Notes under the pieces: model-generated | Seen by the model: only the letters and a program-made list of their open reading frames with translations | Database searches by the model: none | Told to the model about the DNA's origin: nothing | Assembly: GCA_034508935.3 (NCBI GenBank) | Contig: CM067450.1 | Coordinates: 753,899 to 817,898 of the forward strand | DNA from: Berghia stephanieae | Lineage: Eukaryota; Mollusca; Gastropoda; Nudibranchia; Aeolidiidae | Direction of reading: 5' to 3' | DNA length: 64,000 bases | Translations under genes and position numbers: made by a program | Shown: positions 1 through 11,500 of the stretch, piece after piece | Layout: every line of letters starts with the position of its first letter | How positions within the stretch are numbered: position 1 is the first letter of the stretch

Positions 1-59
1 GGGTCTTTCATTGCATTTTTCATACAGTGTTTTATTGGGAGAATATTGGGCAAAGATGG

Positions 60-624
60 ATTGAATGATTCGAGCAAGATGGAAAACATGCTACGAACAC
101 CTCATGAATGAAGAGAATGACAGGGAGAGGAAACAAGCAGTTCACAACCAAAAGAGAAGATAATCGATGAAATAAGCAAGAATGAAGTATGGCATGCAGT
201 GAGCAAGATGGAAAGGAGGAAAGCAGTTGGACCAGACGAGATACCAGCAGCGGGTACCAAGAAATGCCTTGGTGATGAAGGGTTACATTTCCTGGTACGG
301 TTATCCAACGACATCTTACAGAAAGAAAAAAGATGCTAGAAGAATGGACAAAAAGTACATTGATCCCCATATACAAAAATAAGGGAGATGTTCAAGAATG
401 CGGCAACTATAGGGGGCATACAGTTGATGAGCCATACAATGAAGACATGGGGAAAGAGTAATCGATAAGAGGATTAGAAAAGATTTGGACAAAAGTGAAG
501 AACAGTTTGGATTTGTTGCTGGTAAAAGTACAAAGGATACTTTAAAAGTGATCGCAGAGAAGTATAGAGAAAAGCCAAGAGAATTACACTGTATTCATTG
601 ACAGGAAGGCATCAAGAGAATAAC
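60..624 (+). mobile_element. LINE reverse-transcriptase relic, 5' part
   Basis: Broken pieces read as a non-LTR reverse transcriptase: KMERRKAVGPDEIPA, then LVRLSNDIL and, in other frames, FIDRKAS. These match the pattern KMKNGKAVGPDDIPVE...FLTRLFN...FVDLEKA of endonuclease-reverse-transcriptase elements often misannotated as craniofacial development protein 2-like. Several frameshifts and stops separate the blocks, so this is a dead copy. The same element resumes at 2,048 after an insertion. Confidence 0.7.
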
Positions 625-2047
625 GTAGCAATGACTATCCCGCACAAATCTTTGGGCCTCTTTTTCGCTTAGGGAGCGTTCACATATTACGTCATCAAAA
701 ATTTGCCCTTTTTAGACCCCCCCCCCCTCCCCAAGTCATCACTTGTCATCATTGACCTGACCCCCCCCCCCAACAGATGATGACGTCATCTAATTTAATA
801 AAAACTAAAAGATAACTTAAATTTCACAATATTTATTATTCATTTTTCAAACCATAAACATTAATTATCAACGTTTGATAAAACACATTCAGACATTTTA
901 TTAATTTCAGAAACTGTTGATAATTTGTTTTACGATACAATGGGGACATAAAATTTAAATTTGCAAAGATAAAATCTAACAAACATTATTTAAATTAGGC
1001 TACTTGGTGCAGGTGCTATTAAAAAAATTTCAGAAAGTGTAATTTAAAATAGTATAGGAGGCAAGTTATTTTATAGCATATTAGTCTTTTAGTGGAATGA
1101 ATTTCTGTTTCAATTTCCAAACATAAAATTAATTGATTCAAAAATGTTTCTGCCTTGGACCTCTGGCAATGTACTATAAATAGTATCATCAATTTCATCT
1201 TCATCGTCATCACTTTCTCCCATTTGCTGATCTTCTTTTTGCTAATTTATTTGGAATGCCATTTTTGAAGCTCTTGCATTTAATAAAATAGGCCTAATTT
1301 GCCTATGTTTTGATGACATCATCTTGGGTCTGACCCCCCCCCCCCTCCCCCATGTCAACACATGTCAACATTTGGTAGACCCCCCCTCCCCCCCTAGCTG
1401 ATGACGTAATATGTGAACGCTCCCTTACGAAGTGCCCGAATTCGCGTCAAAATATGGGACGAAGCCGTTTCGTATATACTATTTAAAAAAATTAATTACG
1501 ACGCTGTTTATTGATGAATATGACTGAAAGTTGGCACACAGTTAGAAAAAAGGTCATTTTAGATTATGTCAAGCGACAAAACTCGTGCGATTACCAGAAG
1601 ACCGTTAAAAATAGATTTTTACTCTTTGGAGTAAAATATTTCTAAAACTACCGGGCGTGGAGGTTTTGTCGCTGACAAGGTAATACATGAACATTTCTTC
1701 TTTTTGGTTGTAAAATTTCATATGAATATGACGAGTACTTTTCCCGTATTTTACAAAACACCATCCTAATTTGCTCTTCAAGTTTCAATCTTTTAATCCA
1801 CTTATTACGCAAGATACAACCAAAGGTCAAAAAAAAGTGACGAAAAAGCGTCCCATATTTTCGCGTTTTTTTTCCTCTTTGCGGGTCATCCAAATAAATG
1901 ACACCTTTGAAACTGCATAACTTGTTTATTTATGAATGGATTTTCAAAATTCAAAAACATTTTTACTCAGTGGAGATAGGGCTTTGATTTTAGATATAAA
2001 TTTTCCTCAAAAAGAGAAAAAAAAAACATTTTTCATAGTCATTGCTA
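625..2047. mobile_element. TIR element inserted in the LINE
   Basis: Terminal inverted repeats TAGCAATGACTAT (626-638) and its complement (2,033-2,046) bound a segment flanked on both sides by AATAAC (619-624 and 2,048-2,053), a likely 6-bp target duplication. A second inverted pair, AAAATATGGGACG (near 1,450) and its complement (near 1,850), lies inside. No transposase is seen, so it is non-autonomous. It contains the MITE at 672-1,424. Confidence 0.6.
672..1424. mobile_element. MITE with TTA target duplication
   Basis: Nearly perfect terminal inverted repeats GGGAGCGTTCACATATTACG at 672 and its complement ending at 1,424 are flanked by TTA at 669-671 and 1,425-1,427. Poly-C tracts lie just inside both ends. 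There is no coding capacity. It sits inside the 625-2,047 element, so it is the youngest of three nested insertions. Confidence 0.8.
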
Positions 2048-3060
2048 AATAACTGTAATACTAAGAGCAAATGTGGTGACAGATAAATATATCAAAAGTT
2101 ATCCAAGCTATGTACGAAGGAAACAAGACCGTGGTAAGGACGATTGTTAGTGTTAGCTAAACTGAACCATTTGATGTGTAAGAGTAGGATTACACCAGGA
2201 ATCTACTCTCCGCCCACTGTTGTTTGCAATAGTAATGGATGTCCTCATAGAACCCATTCGGCGTGATGCACCATGGAACACGATGTATGCGGATGAAGTA
2301 TAACTTTTAAATGATACAAAATGCTGAAGCGGAAAAGGAGCTTTAGGGCTGGAGACGGTGTTGGGAAGGAGGGGATTAAAGGTAAGCGGATCGAAGACAG
2401 AGTATTTGTGCATCGGACAACAGAGAGCAGAACCAACTATAAAGATAGGAGAAGAGGATGTGCCAGAGACAAACCAATTCAAATACTCAGGAACAACTGT
2501 ACAAGGAGGTGGGGGCAATGAGATGGGGGTTAAGAAGGGGATACAGGCATGCTGGAATAATTGGTGGAAGGTAACTGGAGTAATGTGTGACAAACGAATT
2601 TCCGCAAAGCTGAAGGGGAAATATATACAACGTTGTAAGACCAGCAATGTTATATGGACTAGAGACAGCAGCTACAACAAAGAAACAAGATAAAGAAGTT
2701 GAGGTGGCGGAAATGAGGATGTTGAGATGGTCACTTGACTGGACAAGAAAAGATAAAGTGAAAAATGAACGAATTCGAAGGTTAACTGAAGTGAAAAATG
2801 TATCAATAAAGATGAGAGAAGATAGATTGAAATGTTTCGGACATGTAAAGAGACGAAAGAGGGAGTGCGTCGCCCAGTACGTGGGAAGGAAAGGTTCTGA
2901 CTTACAATTAGCGGGAAAGAGGAAAAAAGGGACGTCCAAAGACTAGATGGTTTGAGAGGGTAATGGACGATATAAAAGAACTGGGCCTGGAGGAAGATGA
3001 TGCTATGACTATGAGCCGAGATGCATAGAGATGTGGCATTCATGATGGCAAACCTGCAAA
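2048..3060 (+). mobile_element. LINE reverse-transcriptase relic, 3' part
   Basis: This continues the LINE broken at 624. Recognisable blocks in order are TDKYIKVIQAMYEGNKTVV (about 2,085-2,145), MYADE (2,287), RRGLKVSGSKTEYLCIGQQR, then NQFKYSGTTVQGGG, AKLKGKYIQRC, MLYGLETAATTKKQDKEVEV, AEMRMLRWSLDWTRKDKVKN and the terminal FGHVKRRKRE...WFERVMDDIKELGLEEDDA. Frame changes occur between blocks. It ends near 3,060 without a clear poly-A tail. Confidence 0.8.
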
Positions 3061-3124
3061 TTGAGGGATACGCTGGTAGAAAAATAATTTGTTTTTATTA
3101 TATTTGTGGTTACACCTCAATCCC

Positions 3125-3490
3125 CCCTCCCACACCACCTTTTTGTTTGTTGCTTTAGGTCTCTTCCAACACAATTGAGGTTATATGAGAGACTGCTGAA
3201 ACAAAAAAACAAGCAATCTAACAAAAATAGTACAAATGTCAATCAAAATCATAACCTAAAGATATCATAAGCTAAATTATAAATAACCAAGAACAAACAG
3301 GCAGAGGATTTACAGGAAAAAAAATATCCCCTGTCAAAAATACAATCACAAACAAAAGAAGCAGGATAGGCTAGTAAAGAGAAGAAGAAACGACATCACT
3401 ATCGGATCGTACACCCATGCGAACATCATAGGTATATGATTCAAGGGTGATGCTCCCATCCAACCACCCGCCCCACCACCTTCCTCCACA
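3125..3490 (-). mobile_element. A-tailed retroposon, copy 1
   Basis: This is the reverse complement of the segment at 8,438-8,785, highly similar over about 340 bases, from CGGGTGGTTGGATGGGAGC at its 5' end (near 3,475) to AAAGCAACAAACAAAAAGG at its 3' end (near 3,135). No coding region or clear pol III promoter is seen. Confidence 0.7.
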
Positions 3491-3719
3491 TTCAGATAGG
3501 TAAGGCTAAAGAAATGGATGAAAAACACAGGATGTGGTCCCGATGGGACTCACCCAGGGATGCAAGACAACTGGTCATAGATAAGACCACAGCCACAGCA
3601 TAACAAACAAATATAGAATGCCAAAATGTTAAAGACCACACACGTGTATTTTATTTCAATCCATTTTATGTTTATATCTTCATTGACATGGCATCCACAT
3701 TTACACAGTAACAACATTC

Positions 3720-3815
<96 letters not shown>

Positions 3816-4050
3816 TAATAATTGTTACTCGAGAAGAGATTTAAAATTTACATTTCAAGGCGTCAAACTAAATTTCGATTCAATTCTTTATTTCATCGTG
3901 TATAAAGGAATATGATGAAGACAGAAATCCAAATGATTCTATTCCTATTGTGTCCACATTATCATGTCATTGACAAGGCAGTGGAAGGATAGCATTGGAT
4001 CCTGGGTAGATTTTTACAAGATAAGAAGAGATAAAACAAGATAAGACAAG
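3491..4050. other. No gene; (TAA)n microsatellite and unique AT-rich sequence
   Basis: Apart from about 31 TAA units at 3,720-3,812 and four AGATAAGA-type units near 4,020-4,060, nothing is recognised. The asparagine-rich frame through the microsatellite is not a gene. Confidence 0.8.
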
Positions 4051-4054
4051 ATAA

Positions 4055-4700
4055 GATTGTTTTGGTTGTTTTTGGGGTTTTACGTCGCTTGCGACACATA
4101 ATTTAGGTTATTTCAGCGCCAGTGAAAAGGAATAAAATGGTATAAGTAGTAAAAAGTTATAGATTTGTTTTAGTTTGTTGTTTTTAAGGGTTTTACGGCG
4201 CTTGCAACACATTTACGTTATACCAGCACCAGTAAAAAGGAAGAAAATGGGATAGTCAAAAGTTTTAGAATTACAATTAAAGCACCCAAGAAAAGGTAAG
4301 ACATAGGGGAACTGGGAACAAATAGGGATCAGATGTAGATTCCAAGAGCATATCACTAATGTACTTAGTTTGAGATCACCTATAAGTCTCATCCGGACAC
4401 AAGCACAAATCGAAAAAAAAAAAGGAATACACTCAAATGCTTACATTTCATTACACATTAAAAATAACAAATATAATAATACATAACAGAGAGATTATTT
4501 ACAAGGGGAAAAATATCATCTCCCAAAACAATAACTATGCACTCGACTGTTTCCCTCCCAGCTAGGACCAGGAAAAAACCAAGTAATCTCATTCCAAGAC
4601 AAAGAGAGAAAGCATGTTGGAAAACAGATATAAGGGGATAGAAGACACAGTATGTACCCCCCTGCCCACTATGGGAGGTCAGGAACCCCACCCAGAAGTT
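4055..4700 (+). repeat. Dispersed repeat R1, longest copy
   Basis: This family starts with GGGTTTTACGGCGCTTGCAA-like sequence, contains CCAGTAAAAAGGAAGAAAAT and ATTACAATTAAAGCACCCAA, and ends CTATGGGAGGTCAGGAACCC. Other copies lie at 5,622-6,160, 9,265-9,775 and 22,890-23,400. This copy repeats its start (4,075 and 4,190). Class unknown; no coding region or TIR was seen. Confidence 0.7.
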
Positions 4701-5110
4701 ATAGATTTACAATTAAAAGCACACAAGGAATGGTTCAAATAGGGAACAGACGTAGATTCCAAGAGCACACAAGGAATGTTCAAATAGGGAACAGACGTAG
4801 AATCTCAAGAGCACACAAGAATGGTTCAAATAGGGAACAACGTAAATCCAAGAGCACAAATCGATGGGTTCAAAAGGACAGAGTAATTCCAAGAGCACAC
4901 AAGGAATGGTTCAAAAGGGAACAGACTAGATTCCAAGAGCCACAAGGAGGTTCAATAGGAACAGACTAGATTCCAAGAGCACAAAGATGGTTCAATAGGA
5001 ACAGACGCTATATTCCAAGAGCACCAAGGAATGGTTCAAATAGGGATCAGACGTAATCCAAGAGCACACTATACATTGTGCATATTTGAGATCACCTAAA
5101 AGTACCATCA
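4700..5110. repeat. Degenerate about 40-bp tandem array derived from R1
   Basis: About eight imperfect copies of a unit resembling AGATTCCAAGAGCACA plus GGTTCAAATAGGGAACAGAC. Both strings are internal to R1, so the array is a local expansion of an R1 segment. Many single-base indels are present. Confidence 0.7.
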
Positions 5111-5224
5111 GCCAAACACAGATCCAACTAAAGCAAACACTCAAAGGTTACAATCGTTGTTCAAAACATTTTTAAATGACAGCACAATTAGAGATAGAGA
5201 CCGATGTAAAAGGACAAAAATATC

Positions 5225-5362
5225 ATCTTCTTGTCAGCTTGAGTCTGACCAGGATCTTTACTCAGTTGAGTACCATGCCGTTAACAGCATTGCTTCTATC
5301 CTTGGACCAGGATCCTTACTCAGTTGAGTACCATGCCGTTAACAGCATTGCTTCTATCCAAA
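5225..5362 (+). repeat. Two-copy tandem duplication, SINE-like fragment
   Basis: Two nearly identical copies contain CTCAGTTGAGTACCATGCCG and TTAACAGCATTGCTTCTATC. The order (tactca..gagtacc..gttaacag.gttgcttttatc) resembles the body of the SINE-1 family found elsewhere in the window, so this may be a duplicated SINE fragment. The following 250 bases hold nothing recognisable. Confidence 0.45.
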
Positions 5363-5621
5363 AAAATAAAATATTGTAACGACACAATAACTCAATTCGA
5401 CCCACTAGCGACCCTTGACCTATGACGACAGAAGGCATCAAACAAAATGTAAACTTGATGATTGACATAGGGATGTAAATACTGGACGTGACCAACCACT
5501 AAGCTATTCAACTATCACTCACACACATCAATGGGTTTGGTGTATGCCTCATCATGGCAACTGACAATACGTTCTTTTCCTTGGTCAAGGCTCCAGGCAG
5601 CCAAGACACCAAACGGGATAT

Positions 5622-6160
5622 GTTTGTTTTTAAAGGGTTTTACGGTCATTTCAGCACCAGTAAGAAGGAAGAAAATGGGACAGTAAAATAATTATAGAAT
5701 TACAATTAAAGAACCAAAGAAAAGTAAGACAAAGGGAATCGGTTCAAATAGTGAACAGGTAGATTCCAAGAGCACATGATCAATGTATTTAGTTTGAGAT
5801 CACCTTAGAATATCACCCAGACACAAGCAAAGGTCCCATTCAGTGTATACAATCATGATATATTCAAAACTAAAAACTATAACAGTACATGACAATGACA
5901 GAGAGATGATTTACAATGAAAATAAAATATGCTCTCCCAAACTGAATTATAAATTTGTTTTCCTCCCAGTCCAGTCAAGGATTCTAGCCAAGGTTTGGAC
6001 AAAACCAAGTAATCCCATTCCAAGACAAAGAATGGCTTGGTTCTGTGCCTATTTGTAATCCCATTCCAAGACAAAGAATGGCTTGGTTCTGTGCCTATTT
6101 GTAATCCCATTCCAAGACAAAGACGGAAAGAAACCCAAAATGGCTTGGTTCTGTGCCTGT
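5622..6160 (+). repeat. Dispersed repeat R1, second copy
   Basis: R1 copy with a shortened interior. Near its end AATCCCATTCCAAGACAAAG and TGGCTTGGTTCTGTGCC are present three times in tandem (6,010-6,150). Confidence 0.65.
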
Positions 6161-6640
6161 TTCATTTTTCATTACCGGTTTCAATCATTTTACATCAAAA
6201 CCGACATCAGCAATTTATTTCTGGAAGAACAAAAAAACAAACAAATTCTACATACAAAGTAAAAAGTCAAAAGTACAATTCAAAAACTGCTACAAATCAA
6301 TTCGTAAAATCAAATGGGGAAAATTTGGCATGAGTATATCTATATATATATATCTTTCTATATCAATATCATTTCAAATATCATCAGTAGGTATAAATAT
6401 TGTTATAATCTATATCATTTCAAATATATTCGTAAAACTTATCATGACCACAAATATCATCATCGTAAATATCATGACATACAAATATCATCATCATCAG
6501 AAATATCACGATACCGTAATCATCAACCTTGACAAACTAGAACTATGATGGTGATGAAGACGATAACAACAAATAAAATTGTATAGGAATATTCTGTACT
6601 CTATCCTTCAAGTAGACAGGGCTATAAAACATTGGGGATA
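6161..6640. other. No gene; AT-rich, short ATATC repeats
   Basis: Low-complexity TATATATAT and AAATATCATCATC stretches around 6,330-6,510. Nothing recognised. Confidence 0.7.
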
Positions 6641-6664
6641 GGCAGGGGGACTTTGTGTTTTACA

Positions 6665-6830
6665 CACGGGGTGTCCCAGAAAGACAGAATCACACAGTGT
6701 GGGACATGGGTGTCTGTCCCAGAAAGACAGAATCACAGTGTGGGACATCGGGTGTCCCAGAAAGACAGAATCAGACAGTGTGGGACATCGGGTATCCCAG
6801 AAAGTACAGAATCACACAGTGTGCAGGCCT
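6665..6830. repeat. Four-copy minisatellite of about 42-46 bp
   Basis: Unit includes GTGTCCCAGAAAGACAGAAT and CACAGTGTGGGACAT. Four copies with small indels. Confidence 0.8.
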
Positions 6831-7127
6831 GAAGAACAAAAAAAAAAACAAACAGGTCATGTTGACAATAAAATATATAATAAAAAACGTTGTGAGAATA
6901 AATTTGGAAAGACGTTGACTATGAAAGGTCTGGTTGGTGTGTCTCACACTTAGTCATCCACACCCACACACACCCACATAAACCCATACAAACATTTTGC
7001 CACCCAAAGACTTGTTTGTTCCATTTCCACATCGGCTTGTTATTTCTGAGACAAATGTGATTCACAGATTCTCAACCAACTAAAATTGCAATTAAACCTG
7101 AGCCTTCTCCCACCATTCAGAGATATA

Positions 7128-7345
7128 GGTGCATCAGCTCAGTGGTTTGGTCTCTGCTTCAGACCCTAAAGCCTAAAGGCACGGAGTTCGAATACAACTG
7201 CTGCCTGGGTTATTCCAGTGCTCCTTTGGAAAGGACCCTGAAGATAAATTTCCCCTATGGGAATTTTATTATTTTCAAATTTCATTATTTTGAAATTCCT
7301 AGATGATGTGAGAGAATCATAATGGGTCGTCTGATAGTTTTTTTT
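7128..7345 (+). mobile_element. tRNA-derived SINE, family S3
   Basis: The head resembles a tRNA gene, with box A-like ATCAGCTCAGTGGTTTGG and box B-like GAGTTCGAATAC. The tail CTGCCTGGGTTATTCCAGT ... AAATTTCCCC ... GGGAATTTTATTATTTT is shared with the copy at 21,578-21,815. Confidence 0.65.
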
Positions 7346-7900
7346 TCAAAAGCAAAAATCCGTATTTTATTCTTACACTTGATAAAATTTGGCACAGACA
7401 GATGAAAGAATTATCTAGATGAGATTTTATCTAATTTTGGCAATCCTGGATTCCTAACCTTGAACAAAATTTGAATCTAAAATTCCTATTAGGCTTTAAC
7501 TATTTGTCAATCACAACAAATTGAAAACTTGTTCTCTGCACTTTAAAATGATATGAGAACCAAGAACCATTCCAGTACTGTGAAATATAATGCAACTGTG
7601 ATTTAGTCGAGGCATGTTATGTCGGTTCACCAATCAATACGTGTCTGGAGACTGGAATATTAATAATCTCCCTTGATTTGATCCTTTCCTATCACTATTA
7701 TTATAACTATGATCATTCAGCCCCAAATGGACGTGGAACCAACACAGATTGGTGTGACTCGAGGCAAATTCCATAGATGAGGCCGAGCCAGACAAAAAGC
7801 TTGGGTAAAATGACTGGAAACTATAACAACCATGACTCACTCATACAACCATGACTCACTCATCAATACCAGGGCATGCTTTATCGAATACCAGACAATT
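7346..7900. other. No gene; possible LINE scrap
   Basis: Mostly unrecognised. On the minus strand near 7,700-7,805 one frame reads AFCLARPHLWNLPRVTP, and on the plus strand at 9,190-9,245 another reads RAFCLALPNTWNAPLYEVVT. The shared AFCLA.P..WN.P pattern resembles the C-terminal end of some LINE proteins. Both are short and weak. Confidence 0.3.
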
Positions 7901-7924
7901 TAAATGATACACAATAATTATCTA

Positions 7925-8437
7925 TCAGATTGTCCCATGTGCTATGCAAGATCATTTTCCACAGTCCATGAGATATGCAACGTCATTTCCCACAGTCCAT
8001 GTCCCATGTGCTATGCAACGTCATTTCCCACAGTCCATGTCCCATGTGCTATGCAACGTCATTTCCCACATTCCATGTCCCATGTGCTATGCAAGATCAT
8101 TTTCCACAGTCCATGAGATATGCAACGTCATTTCCCACAGTCCATGTCCCATGTGCTATGCAACGTCATTTCCCACAGTCCATGTCCCATGTGCTATGCA
8201 ACGTCATTTCCCACATTCCATGTCCCATGTGCTATGCAAGATCATTTTCCACAGTCCATGAGATATGCAATGTCATTTCCCACAGTCCATGTCCCATGTG
8301 CTATGCAACGTCATTTCCCACAGTCCATGTCCCATGTGCTATGCAACGTCATTTCCCACATTCCATGTCCCATGTGCTATGCAAGATCATTTTCCACAGT
8401 CCATGAGATATGCAACGTCATTTCCCACAGTCCATGT
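7925..8437. repeat. 38-bp satellite with 145-bp higher-order period, left block
   Basis: Monomer contains CCATGTCCCATGTGCTATGC and AACGTCATTTCCCACAG. Variant monomers (one shortened, with GATCATTTTCC and GAGATATGC) recur every 145 bp, giving about 3.5 higher-order units. Confidence 0.85.
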
Positions 8438-8785
8438 CCAGCGGGTGGTTGGATGGGAGCATCACCCTTGAATCATATACCTATGATGTTCGCATGGGTG
8501 TACGATCCGATAGTGATGTCGTTTCTTCTTCTCTTTACTAGCCTATCCTGCTTCTTTGGTTTTTGACAGGGGATATTTTTTTTCCTGTAAATCCTCTGCC
8601 TGTTTGTTCTTGGTTATTTATAATTTAGCTTATGATATCTTTAGGTTATGATTTTGATTGACATTTGTACTATTTTTGTTAGATTGCTTGTTTTTTTGTT
8701 TCAGCGGTCTCTCATATAACCTCAATTGTGTTGGAAGAGACCTAAAGCAACAAACAAAAAAAAAAAACAAAAAAAAAAAAAAAAA
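8438..8785 (+). mobile_element. A-tailed retroposon, copy 2, inside a satellite
   Basis: This is the same element as at 3,125-3,490 in opposite orientation, ending in a long adenine-rich tail (8,751-8,785). It interrupts the 38-bp satellite. The satellite text GTCCATGTCC occurs on both sides and could be the target duplication, though satellite periodicity would give the same result. The tail indicates LINE-assisted retroposition. Confidence 0.75.
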
Positions 8786-9050
8786 GTCCATGTCCCATGT
8801 GCTATGCAACGTCATTTCCCACAGTCCATGTCCCATGTGATATGCAACGTCATTTCCCACAGTCCATGTCCCATGTGATATGCAACGTCATTTCCCACAG
8901 TCCATGTCCCATGTGCTATGCAACGTCATTTCCCACAGTCCATGTCCCATGTGCTATGCAACGTCATTTCCCACAGTCCATGTCCCATGTGCTATGCAAC
9001 GTCATTTCCCACAGTCCATGTCCCATGTGATATGCAATGTCATTTCCCAT
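8786..9050. repeat. 38-bp satellite, right block
   Basis: The same monomer continues after the inserted retroposon. Here the short variant monomer is absent and copies are homogeneous, so the higher-order structure is confined to the left block. Confidence 0.85.
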
Positions 9051-9264
9051 ATCAGGCATACTCAATTACAAACTAGTAATCATAATCGGGTTGCAGATAA
9101 AAATTTCAGTTTGAGTGCTATCCGATATTGCACCCTTCACAACTTAGCTTGCTTTTCCTGTATGAGGTAGTAATACAATGAACCTAGACGGGCTTTTTGT
9201 CTGGCTCTGCCTAACACATGGAATGCACCATTGTATGAGGTAGTAACACAATGGTGAAATGGCA

Positions 9265-9775
9265 CTTGTTTGTTTTTGTTTTGTGGCGCTTGCAGCACAT
9301 TAGGTCATATCAGAGCCAGTAAAAAGGAAGAAAATGGGATTGTAAAAAGTTCTAGAATTACAATTAAAGCACCCAAGAAAAGGTAAGACAAAGGGGAATT
9401 GGTTCAAATAGGAAACGGATGTAGATTCCAAGAGCACATCATTAAAGTACTTATAAGTCTCATCCTGACACAAACACAGGTCCCCACTAAGAGGAATGCA
9501 CTCAAATGTTTACAAATCATATATAATTAAAACAAAAATAATACAATACGTAACAGAGAGATGATTTACAAGACAAAAAAATATCATCTACCAAAACCAA
9601 CAAGTAGAAAACGGTAGGGGCTGCCTGAAGCCGGTGATCGTAAAACAAAAACCAAGTACTCTCATTCCAAGACAAAGACAGAAAGCATGTTGGAAAACAC
9701 GATATGGGGGGGATAGAAGACACAGGAAGTGCCTCCCTGTCCACTATGGGAGGTCAGGAACCCCACCCAGGAGAT
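9265..9775 (+). repeat. Dispersed repeat R1, third copy
   Basis: Starts TTTGTGGCGCTTGCAGCACA and ends GGAGGTCAGGAACCCCACCC. Between 9,800 and 9,930 the string ATGTGACCACGCATCTGAAA and its continuation are present twice in tandem. Confidence 0.7.
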
Positions 9776-9929
9776 GGCACTGGACGCAGTTTGGACTAGA
9801 GAAGACCGTGGATTGGAAATATGTGACCACGCATCTGAAAATGGTAATACGTCTTGTTGATTCGATGTGAAATATGTGACCAAGCATCTGAAAATGGTAA
9901 TAGGTCTTGGTGATTCGATGTGAAATATT

Positions 9930-10975
9930 TCAATTTGACCAATTAACTGTTGTACTCTGGAAAACCTCGTATTTTAAAATTTGGCCAGAAAACTCATCCT
10001 TGAAATACCAATCGATTTAAATGACCCTCACTTTGCCAAAAACTCTCAAACCTGGGACTTTGCTGAACCTTAACTCTCTTGAGACTGAGGTTTTCTTACC
10101 TCTACAAGCGTTGAAGACTGTTTTTTAAAGGGTTTTTAAAAACCAAGTTAATCAAAGTTATTGTTATATCTTAATGAAAGATGATAAGTAATTAGTTTGA
10201 AATTTACTATTATACATAACATAATCTCACTCTATCTGTTATTATACATAACAAAATCTCACCCTATCTGTTATTATACATAACATAATGTCACTCTATC
10301 TGTTACAGTTTTAATGATGGGATTTCTTGAAAATGTGTATTTTTTGGTTTTCTGCAAAAATTCAAGGAAAATGACTTGTAATGAATAAAATGGGTGTTAT
10401 ACTTTAAAAAACTGTAGTTTTTGAGTCATAAAATCTTAGCGAAAACACAGAACAATACAAAAATGTCAAAAGTAACTAATAAAGCATCATTCTTCAGCAT
10501 AATCCACTTTTAAGTTTGAATGGCATATTTTGTAGCATTTCGGATCAAGAGTTAAGAATATAGATAAATATTGATTCTTTGTCCATTTTGACTGACTTGC
10601 TCTAAATCTTTATAAAATTGAAACCAATATCGATACTGCCCTGCACCATTCACGGTAAAATGTTTAACTAGTGTTGAAGACAAGTCACACTCACATGCAT
10701 GAGCATCTAAAAATCGAAAATAATTTTCATGCTGTGTGATCCCGTATATATATGGGATTTGTTTACACAGCCGGCGACTAGTCCCATATATTGACAGGAT
10801 TAGTCCTAAAAGAGTTAAAGAGAGTTATTGACAGGATTAGTCCTAAGAGAGTTAAAGATCCCGGTTTGAGAGTTTTTGCCAAGACGCTGGGCATTTCAAT
10901 CCATTGGAATTTGAACGAGTTTTCTGGCCAAATTTTTTCAGACTACAGCAGTTAATTGGTTGAAGTCTAGTAAAC
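9930..10975. mobile_element. Foldback MITE F1 interrupted by a TTAA element
   Basis: Inverted arms of about 120 bp: left TTTGGCCAGAAAACTC ... CAAACCTGGGAC (9,980-10,068), right TTTGAGAGTTTTTGCC ... GAGTTTTCTGGCCAAA (10,865-10,937). Outer ends contain ACCAATTAACTG and its complement. A related uninterrupted copy lies at 23,890-24,155. The two arms are separated by a 786-bp insertion. Confidence 0.75.
10070..10855. mobile_element. piggyBac-like non-autonomous element with TTAA ends
   Basis: TTAA at 10,070-10,073 and 10,852-10,855 flank inverted ends CTCTCTTGAGAC and GTCCTAAGAGAG. A TTAA target with short TIRs is typical of piggyBac elements. The right end is partly tandem-duplicated (TTGACAGGATTAGTCCTAA twice), and a 31-bp CTATCTGTTATTATACATAA-type repeat occurs about three times inside (10,215-10,300). 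No transposase seen. Confidence 0.65.
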
Positions 10976-11299
10976 CAGACTTGGGTTTGATTTTTGTTTA
11001 ATTTCAAGTGTCACAGTGACCAAAACTAAAATGTGACATTTCTGGTCATTTGATCCATAAAATCCCTCGTTGTCATCTTGGTCACCTCGACATCATACTA
11101 TTTAGAGAAAATTGGTCACATATGTGTCAATGTAATACAGAAACCAAATTAAAATAAACTCGTTAGATAACCTTTGACCCACTGGTCATGTGACATAGGG
11201 AGCTAGTGTGAGGTCATGTGTGACCCAGAGATACATGCTATAACCTTCAATGAGAACTGGGATTGTGGTTTGAGTAGGGAGACCTGTCACGTGACATAG

Positions 11300-11500
11300 G
11301 GAGTCAGACAAGCCAGTGGAACAGGCACGTGTTTCTTAAGCACAACAAATGAAAGGAGTAGAAAAGTACCAGATCAAAATAAAGAATAAAAAACGTTTTG
11401 CAGTGACGGGGAATTGAACCCAAGACTTGACTGATATTCTACAACAACGTAGAGTGTCTCTGTCGTGACACCCACTCCATTCTAATCCTTTCATTTCTTG
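11300..11500 (-). mobile_element. tRNA-derived SINE, family S2, divergent
   Basis: On the minus strand, GTCTTGGGTTCAATTCCCCG is box B-like. The flank CAGGCACGTG...GGAGTAGAAAAGTACCAGA matches the S2 copies of 26,611-28,454 (CAGGCACTTATG...GAGTAGAAAAGTGCCAGA). Confidence 0.55.

Noticed and set aside
9163-9180. TGAGGTAGTA resembles the let-7 microRNA seed
   Set aside because: Only ten bases match, the rest of the mature sequence is absent, no hairpin precursor is visible, and a nearby copy (9,234) shows it belongs to a short local repeat.
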